Positions 56,454 to 64,000 of a stretch of 64,000 nucleotides of DNA are shown here, one piece after another. The DNA is taken from assembly GCA_022559845.1 (NCBI GenBank), contig CM040118.1, forward strand, positions 162,522,331-162,586,330, read 5' to 3'. Source of the DNA: Amorphophallus konjac (taxonomy: Eukaryota; Streptophyta; Magnoliopsida; Alismatales; Araceae). Below the pieces are notes generated by a model. It was not told the DNA's origin and searched no databases. It saw only the letters and a list, made by a program, of their open reading frames with translations. A program made the translations under genes and the position numbers. Position 1 is the first letter of the stretch. Each line of letters starts with the position of its first letter.

Positions 56454-59196
56454 TTCTCCTCTCCTTCTGTAGACCTTTCATGTGATCAGGGTCTCCACAC
56501 CTTAGTGAGGGAGTTCTAGCCCTCGCCTCTCTTCCTTTTCTCCTTATTCATCTGAGTCTGGTCTTGGCACCACTCCTTCTTGTTAAGCCACTTTCAATCC
56601 TTTGCTTCCAATTCTTTTGACTGTCAAAGAGGACAAATCTCACGATGATCAAGATCGCTTCTCGCGGCAGCTGCTTCTACAAAGGTCGCAAGGTAACATA
56701 TTGGCGTAAGTATGCATTTTGATGATATCATTTTCTCATTACTTCACGCATGATTTTCAAAATCAAGTGCTTCTTAAGAGATTAAGAGTGGTGTTTTAAA
56801 CCTTTATCTTAAGCTTTTGTTTAATTGAAATCATTCTCAAAAGAGTCCTTTAGGCTTGTTTTTTGCAGCACCTCTGGTTAATAAAAACCCGTGCTGGGAA
56901 TTCAATATTCTCTCCCCGCTTGTTAAGAGCAACCCTTAGCTGGGCACCGCACACACTTCACGGCGTCCTTAGCCGGCTCCTTGGTTAGACACCATTGCTA
57001 CTTTGGCCATGCCATGAGTATTCCTGAAAGTCTTTTCTCTTCTTTACTCGGCCGCATGCAGGGGCAAGAGGTTGACGGATGAGATGACCAACCTAGGTAA
57101 TCCCCAATACGAGAGGAGTCTCAAATAGGGGCAGTCTTGACCCAAAATCAATATGAGTTTTCATGATATACGTTTCGCCAAAAGGGCTATTATGAAAATC
57201 AAGTCAAAATTTCGCTAAAAGCAAAAGTATGAATTATGGCATGTCAAGAGTGGCAAAGTCCCCGCAGGGAAAACCCTGGTCGTATGCATGTCAAGGGTCT
57301 AAAAATTAAAGACACAAAGCCCCGGCACAACAGACTACCTCTTTGAGGGGAAACACCTTAGAAGGAATTTAAGTCCCGACATCTCCCATCCTGCATAAAG
57401 CTTATCCTCAATTATTCTTCTCTTCTCCCTCCAAGACCGAATGTTTCTCAGGTATGGCCTTGGTAGGGGCACCGTTGATCAAAGGCGGTCGGTTATAGGA
57501 TGCCATTTTCAATGCACGCCCGGCTTTGGGAAATTTTAGCAAAAAGGGAAGGAACGAGGACCCCCAATTAATGGTTTAAACACCCTTTGATGCTGCATTA
57601 GCTATGTCTAAACCAAAATCCAAAAAAATTTGAATATTGCAAAATCAAACAAAAAAAATTGAATATTGCAAAATCAAACAAAAAATTGAATCTTTCTTAT
57701 CCAAAATCCATAAAAAATTGAAATATTTTTCAAAATCCATAAAAATTTGAATAGCTTTTTCAAAAACTCATAAAAATTTGCATATTTCAAAAATAAAAAA
57801 ATGCATTGTATTTTCTGATGGTGTTTTGCAGGAACAACTTTGCAAGAACCAAGAGCACGGGATAAGTCCTATCTCCACTCATTGCTATCAATCTATTAAT
57901 TTCTCCCGATATTCTCATGACATGCCACCCTGGGCATTTTTTTGATTATCATCTCCCTATATCATTCTCATTATCATATCTCCTAATTATCATCCTGATT
58001 ATTCATCTCCAGATCTTTCAATCAACTCCTGCTAATCTCTCTTGATCAATTCTGCCACTGGGCATTATATCATTCTGATCATTCAACTCTACATCTTGAT
58101 TAGCCAAGATTGTCATCCTCATGACGAAATAACAAATAATGATGCTTTGTAATATCATGATTCAACTCATAATGGTTGATTGATGCTTTGATTCATGCTT
58201 TGATGACTATGCTTAAATGCCTTATTCATTGCTTGTTATCCTTTATATCTTGGCTGATGAATTTTTGAGCGCAGAAAGAAGCTCTTGGTCCCACCGACTG
58301 GGCATCATCATCCAAGCCCCACGGTGCTTGCACCTCATTTCTTAGTTCCTCATGCTTATTGATATCACCATCTCCCTGTATGCATTCTACTATATGTTAC
58401 ATATGTTACTAGATTATATCAAGGACCTTGTGGCTTTGGTAAATCTGGGATTTGAGTTCCCCTTCATCAAAAACAATGATGATTCCAGAGAAGCCTTAGT
58501 CACACGGATAGGTCGTTGAGCCGTCCAAGACTGGGGACGATGGTTCCCTTTTTACGAGTTGGTGCGTGGATAAACGGGCTTCGGCTTAGTATCAGCTCGC
58601 AGAATTGGTTTCTTGACCCAGTCTGGGCAGTTTAACAATATTATCCTTGATTATATTATATTTTCATTTGTTATTTTCCCTTTAGCCCAGCATGCATTCA
58701 TGTAGGACTTTGAATTAACGTTGGAAAATCATTCTGATAAGCTGATATTGAGAGTTGAATTGATCTTAATCTTTCTCGATATGAGATTTTCATTGTCGAA
58801 TTGGATCCTCAGTTCGTTTTATCGCTGTTTTGGGTCTTTTCTCGAGACTCATTGTTTGGATTTTTATCATCTTATTTTTTTCAATCATTCCCCTTGATCC
58901 ACCTTGGCTGCAGCACGTCCACATTGGCTGGTAACCGCTCCCCAATGGTGAAATCTACAGGTTTGTGACCTGGGGTACTTCCACCGCGCTGGAAGTTGAT
59001 CATTTTATTTTATCTCCTTCGTGCACCGCGTGCACATCTCCCCATTTTATCCAAACATTGTTGATTTCATTGAATTTCCCGAGATTGCTTCATCTCGAGC
59101 TTTTGATTTCATTCTCATCAAGTGATGTTGATTGCGTGTCTCATCACACCTTGGCATCTACTTTTCAGTTTGCTCTGCTCCCTTGCAAAGCAGACG
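56454..59196. other. Non-coding 3' region of element F
   Basis: 2.7 kb. A/T-rich short repeats of 'AAAATCCATAAAAATTTGAA' type lie at 57610-57790. The remainder is unique with no ORF of note. I recognise no gene or RNA. Confidence 0.65.
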
Positions 59197-59211
59197 GCAA
59201 GGCGGGGCAGC
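59197..59211 (+). other. Polypurine tract of element F
   Basis: GCAAGGCGGGGCAGC lies directly before the 3' LTR. It is moderately purine-rich and in the expected position. Confidence 0.6.
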
Positions 59212-61125
59212 TGTAGACACGCCAAAATTGACGTTACTGTGAGTACATCTCATATTGCCTTGTAATGTCCCAATTTGACCCTCAAATTAGTTCTATTTGA
59301 GTGTTTTTTCCCACTTTTTTTTAGATTTCTCCCTTTTTTCACCCTTTTCCTATTTTTTCCTATTTTTTCCTATTTTTCTGGATTTTTCTGGATTTTCTGG
59401 GCTTTTTTCTCTATTTTTTAGAAATAACGACTTGATCTGGGGCGTCTTTTAAATAACGACTTATACATGGGCGTTTCTTAAAAAATTGACGACTATACTG
59501 GAGGGCGTCCATTCTTTCAAATTTCCATTTTTCTGGATTTTTCTGGGAATTTTTCGGATTTTTTGGGAATTAACGACTTAACCATGGGCGTTACTTTGAA
59601 TGTGAAAAGAATAAAAAATCAAAAAAATTGAATTCACGCCTTACACACGGTCGTCACTTTTTCAAATTGATTTTTTAATATTATTTTCCACTCTCTTCCA
59701 GAGGTGATTTGGTGGCCTTCCGGGTGTCAGAAAAATTCGCAAAAATAGTCGTTGGAATCAGGGCGACGAGATGCACCTCCACCTAAAAAATGGGAAAATA
59801 ATATTGAGAAATGAAAAATGGCCCTATTTCGAATTTTTTAATTAACGTCCTTTGTTAAGGCGTTTTTTTAATTAACGCCTTTGACTCAGACGTGTTTCAA
59901 TTTCATTTCTAAAAATGATCCAGGAATTAACGCCCTTGTGCAGGGCGTGTTTTTAAAAGACGCCCTTTGGAAGGTCGTCAATTCTTGAATTGACGCCCTG
60001 AGCCAGGTCGTGTTTCATGTTTGTGTTCCGAACGGATGCAACCTTTCCCCAGAGAGTCACTGCTTCGTTTGGGTTCTTGCCCAGTCTAATCCTCCCCTTT
60101 TTTGGACTCTTACCCGTTCTTATCTCTTCCTCCTTTGGGCTCTTTCCTTCTTATCTTTTTCTATCTTATTAATAGAGCTTCCGAGCTCTGTTAATCGGTT
60201 GGACGCAGGAGGCTTCTTCCCCGGATTTTTCTTTTGTTTTTCTTCTGTCTTTCTCTTCTCTGTTCCTATTTCTCTTCTTCTTCTTCCATCTTCTTTTTCT
60301 TATTCTTCTTCTTCTGCCGCTTCTTTTTCTCCTTCTTCCTCTTCTGTCTTCTTCGGTTTCTCCTTCTTCCTCTTCTGTCTTCCCCGTATTCTTCTTCTTC
60401 TTCTTCTTCTATTTCTTCTCCTTTCCTTCTGTTGTTCTTCTTTTCTTTTTACAGGAACCGAAGGTAGGCTGTTCTTGGCTAAGGAGGGGGGGGGGGGCTT
60501 CTTCCACGGTTCAACTCTTCATCCCTTTGAGGCTTCCTCCCATCGAGCATTCAAGCCAAAGAAGCCACCCAAACAAGATTTTTCTATCTTATCTCCCCTT
60601 ATTTGTATTTTTCATTAAGTCATGCATGCATCATTGTTATTGATTTTTCTCAACCATCATATTGAGATCTCCCCATAGTGCATCTCTTGCACACTTCCCT
60701 TACTTTTATTTATTCGCATGCATCATACATCTCCCCACACCCTCTTTGCATAGGGGTTTAAGGGCAATCCCCTTAAGGTGTGTATTGTTCATATTCTTCA
60801 TGCTCACTTATATTTTTATTGAATTTGATGCTACACCTTGTTTCTAATTCAATTCTTTTGGTGGTATTTGTTTGTTTTGCAAGGGTAATAAAAGCAAGAA
60901 CTCTCTTCATCGGCCGGCCGATTTGAAGAGAAAGGAAGCACTCACATCACCGCACTTTTGAGGTATTTTTCGCGATCATCTCTCCCATGCTTTCATTGTT
61001 ATATTTTTGAGGCCTCGTGTCTCTGGCGATCACACACACTCCACATTAGCACCTCGTGCTCATGCTTATTATTGTTATCATTTTTATTGATATTTCTTTT
61101 AAGTGGATTTTAAAAGAGATCTACA
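59212..61125 (+). repeat. 3' LTR of element F
   Basis: 1,914 bp, almost identical to 50316-52227. ATGAC follows at once, then the 76-bp array. Confidence 0.97.
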
Positions 61126-61350
61126 ATGACCATACGTCTAAGCCGTTAAATATCCTACCTTGGCGTCATGGCCTTCCGCCTAAGCCAAGATGTACGGCGT
61201 CACGACCATACGTCTAAGCCGTTTAAATATCCTACCTTGGCGTCATGGCCTTCCGCCTAAGCCAAGCTGTATAGCGTCATGGTAATTTGCCTAAGCCGTT
61301 TAAAAATTCTGCCTTGGTGTCACGACCATATGTCTAAGCCAAGTCACCCA
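61126..61350 (+). repeat. 76-bp tandem repeat, right part
   Basis: The array continues from 50315 with increasingly divergent units, then fades into degenerate sequence by about 61400. Confidence 0.88.
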
Positions 61351-61559
61351 ACATCATAACCTTCAGGCTAAGACAACAAATATCCTACCATTGGCTTGGA
61401 ATTGTTATCCTAACCAATGAACAAAAAGACCCCTTGGTTCCACGCCAGCCCTTGGTCCCTCTAGGGATTCGTCACAACATGTGACAACTTCTCCCTATCA
61501 CCATGGCATCGGTCGTCCACTTATAAGAGAGTCGACCTAAGGATGTATTCACTGAGTTC

Positions 61560-61960
61560 TAAAAATAAAAAAAAAGAAAAAGAGGAAAAAGAAGAAGAAG
61601 ATGAGAAAAGAAGAAAAAAAGAGATGAGAAAAGAAAAAAAAAAGAAAAAGAAGAAGAAGAAGATGAGAGAAAAAAAAAGAGATGAGAGAAGAAAAAAAAA
61701 GAAAGGAGATAAAAAAAGAGAAGAAAAAAGGGGAGATGAGAAAACAAGAAAAAAGAAGAAGAAGAGGAAGAAGAGAAAAGAAGAATAGAAAGAAAAAAAA
61801 GAGAAAAAGAAAAAGAGAAAAAAAGGAAAGAAAGAAAGAAGAAGAAGAAACAAAAAAAAGAAAAGAAAGAAAACAAAACACAAAAAAAGATAAAAAAATA
61901 AATAAACAAAACAAACAAAATAAAAGAGAAAAATAAAAGAGAAAAAAAATAATAATAACA
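61560..61960 (+). repeat. GA/AAG-rich low-complexity tract
   Basis: About 400 bp almost entirely purine on the plus strand. Lys/Glu-rich plus frames and Phe/Leu/Ser-rich minus frames are artefacts. Confidence 0.92.
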
Positions 61961-62404
61961 TGGTTTGCTTGCTTGCATGTTTTGCGTGCGTGTCTGCCTG
62001 AAGTATAGTATTAATACACCTTCCTTCAAATTTCTATGACCGCATTCCCTTGCTAAAATAACGCTATCCAGATTCTACGACTGTGTGCGCCACGTCACAT
62101 ACTAAGAGATGAAAAGCCAATTCCCGGTGAGTGCATGCGGCCAGGGGAAAGAGTCGTGGTTACGTTGCGTGCGCAATTCACAGAATACACCATAGACGAA
62201 ACTCCCACACTTCACACACGGTATGAGCTATGGTCCTTAGTCATAGGGACATCTTAAATTCTTCTTAACACTTCTTGGATGCTTAAATCTCTACACTCGC
62301 ATAAAGGGCGACCGTGAGGGAAAAGCCACCTACCCACCCTAAAAAAAAAGGAAACGAAAGAAGAAGAAGAAAAGAAAAGAAAGAAAAAATATATGAACAA
62401 AAGG

Positions 62405-62835
62405 GCAAATCCTAATAGCCGGGAATCCCCATTGAGACACATGAGGAGACTCGCGTCGAACGGCGAAGTCCATGATAATACTCTGAATAATACTAGGATG
62501 AATCCAAGTAGCCGGGAATCCCCATTGAGACACATGAGGAGACTCGCGCCGAATGGTGAAATCCATTATGTCACTGTGAATAATACTAGGACGAATCCTA
62601 GTAGCCGGGAATCCCCATTGAGACATATGAGGAGACTCGCGCTGAACGGTGAAATCCATTATGCCACTATGAACAAAAGGACTAATCCTAGTAGCCGGGA
62701 ATCCCCATTGAGACACATGAGGAGACTCGTGCCGAATGGTGAAGTCTACAAAAAAACACTGCCAATAAAGGGATGAATCTTAGTAGCCAGGAATCCCCAT
62801 TGAGACACATAAGGAAACTCGCACCGAATAGTGAA
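62405..62835 (+). repeat. 93-bp tandem repeat in element E
   Basis: About 4.6 copies (GCCGGGAATCCCCATTGAG at 62418, 62511, 62604, 62694 and a variant near 62786). A period of 90-93, mostly a multiple of three, keeps frames open on both strands. I do not treat these as genes. Confidence 0.9.
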
Positions 62836-63291
62836 ATCTCAAATTAAGAATAAACAAGGGGGGTGTGCAAAACCACCAAAAATTGAGATCCCTAAATGTG
62901 TGCGTAGGCGATAAAGCAATCCTCTAGTGTTACTTAGAGCGTCTGCACGTCCCTATGACTAGGGTTCACTACCTATATAATTACACTTTCACACTAGGGA
63001 GGAATAGTCATGGGTGTGGATTGTGATTTATGCTACACATACGTTCTACGCGGCGTCCCCTTTACGTATGCACATCTCCCTTAGTTGTGCTCCGTGAGCT
63101 GCACTCCGTCCGTGAATCATGGATGCCATCCTTATCCTATCCCTAATATAGGGAGCTATCCTATATACATCTAGATGTGCGTGCGATCAATAAGTGCCTG
63201 CATGTTCGCATGAATGAAGAATAAAAAGACGTGTTCTCATATGGGGGTTGCACCCGCAGGTCCCGCTCACTTGTCCCTCATTCCCGCCACC
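62836..63291. other. Non-coding region before 3' LTR of element E
   Basis: Unique sequence with no open frame of interest and no recognised RNA. Confidence 0.6.
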
Positions 63292-63308
63292 TACAGGTGG
63301 GGGGCATT
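63292..63308 (+). other. Polypurine tract of element E
   Basis: ACAGGTGGGGGGCATT-type sequence directly precedes the 3' LTR start TGTTGACGCC. Confidence 0.65.
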
Positions 63309-64000
63309 TGTTGACGCCTAAAATAAAGATAATAATAATAGCAGCGATGAAATAATAATAATAACCCTAAAATACCTTTATTTCTGATAAAATGCCTTAT
63401 TTCTGTTATCTTGTTTTCAGGAATAAAAGAAGAAAAGAAGAAAAGAAGAGACGGCCGGCTCTAGTAGAGAACCACTGAAACGAGACACAAGACCTCGGAA
63501 GATACTCGGGACCATCCCCGAACGAACAAGAAAGAAGCCCGGCCGACAAGATATGTCAGCAGATGAGTCAGCCCTCACAACTGAAGAAATGAACACAAGA
63601 AGCCCAAAAGCCCTAAATGGGCCAATACCGGTGGCACCGAGAAGCTGCTGAAGAGGCCCACTGCCACCAAAAGGCGCACCGACAGTGGCCACGCCGAGAA
63701 GCCAATGGAATGGGCTTATAAAAGCCATTCCCTCTGTCAAAAAGATAGAGAGAATAGAACAGGGGGGCGCCCAGAGAAAAGAGGGAGGAGGATCGAAGAG
63801 ATCAACGACCTCATCTAGAGGGAAGAAGAGAAAAAAAGGGGCTCCAAAAGAGGGACTCGAAGAAGCAAAGAGATATTTGGGAAGAGGCTGAGAGAAGAAA
63901 AAAAAGAAGAGAAGCTTGAAGCTCGACAAGGTGGGCTGCTCCGGGGACGGGGCTTGAGTCAATGCTCCCCCTCCCCTCCCTTTTGTCTTGGGGTTTTATC
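63309..64000 (+). repeat. 3' LTR of element E (first 692 bp)
   Basis: It matches 37351-38041 with about ten substitutions and small indels by eye, including the TATA box (63716-63724). It continues beyond the window. Confidence 0.95.

Larger units (their letters stand above)
50316..61125 (+). mobile_element. Element F: very young non-autonomous LTR retrotransposon
   Basis: LTRs 50316-52227 and 59212-61125 differ by only a few bases by eye (for example one A/G near 50680/59576 and G-run length). The ends are TGTAGA...TCTACA. Target duplication ATGAC is at 50311-50315 and 61126-61130, inside E's 76-bp array. Total 10,810 bp. The only long ORF is proline-rich, with no retroviral enzyme. The primer site resembles that of E. 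Confidence 0.97.
37351..64000 (+). mobile_element. Element E: giant Ogre-like LTR element without visible pol (runs off window)
   Basis: The 5' LTR is 37351-42134 and the 3' LTR starts at 63309. The first 690 bp of the two agree at roughly 98% by eye. The internal part has a primer site, a gag-type ORF, then long arrays interrupted by element F. No protease, RT, RNase H or integrase was found between 47065 and 63308. The very long LTR, tRNA-Arg-like primer site and gag type resemble Ogre/Tat elements. The target duplication cannot be checked because the right end is outside the window. Confidence 0.88.

Noticed and set aside
61521..62029. Phe/Leu-rich minus frames resembling membrane proteins, and Lys/Glu-rich plus frames
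   Set aside because: The sequence is a purine-rich low-complexity tract.
62339..62776. 31-residue repeat proteins on both strands
   Set aside because: By-product of the 90-93 bp tandem repeat.

Overview
The window is nuclear, repeat-dense DNA from a land plant, most likely a flowering plant with a large genome. The evidence is a stack of Ty3/gypsy-type LTR retrotransposons, two plant-specific gene modules (a plant mobile domain and the antisense 'putative gypsy type transposon' gene of Tat elements), tRNA-iMet and tRNA-Arg-like primer sites, and no bacterial-style gene order. I found no intact ordinary host gene, rRNA, tRNA or CRISPR. Names A-G are mine.

Left block, 1-37350. Four related elements (A-D) share LTR ends TGATG...CATCA and a TATA/CT-rich leader. 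D (minus) shows only its 3' LTR (1-968) and a plant-mobile-domain ORF. C (minus, 2990-34986) sits in codon 6 of that ORF. B (minus, 4456-30456, target duplication AGATC) sits in an LTR of C. A (plus, 6571-13760, duplication AAAAG) sits in an LTR of B. G (minus, 15954-27069, duplication GCCGG) sits in the ORF of B. The second LTR of C and of B each preserve the unoccupied site, so this nesting can be read directly. A, B and C have no protease, reverse transcriptase, RNase H or integrase core. They encode a gag-like N-terminus, a conserved domain I do not recognise, GCPGPP repeats and an integrase C-terminus/chromodomain tail. G is a near-complete Tat-lineage element with gag, protease, reverse transcriptase, two RNase H domains, integrase and an antisense gene with one apparent intron. 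Its polyprotein frame carries five TGA stops.

Right block, 37351-64000. E (plus) is a giant Ogre-like element with a 4.8 kb 5' LTR, an ORF holding two gag-related segments, no visible pol, and long tandem arrays. Its 3' LTR runs off the window. F (plus, 50316-61125, duplication ATGAC) is a very young 10.8 kb element inserted in E's 76-bp array. It has nearly identical 1.9 kb LTRs and one 1,033-codon proline-rich ORF. E and F are both built largely from short stem-loop units.

Inferred order: D, then C, B, then A and G. E interrupts whatever followed D, and F then entered E. By eye, LTR pairs are most alike in F, then E and G, then A and B, and least in C. Only G shows a replication machinery. 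A-F look dependent on enzymes supplied from elsewhere. In-frame stops in A, C, D, E and G could all be C-to-T changes on the coding strand, as expected for methylated, silenced plant repeats.
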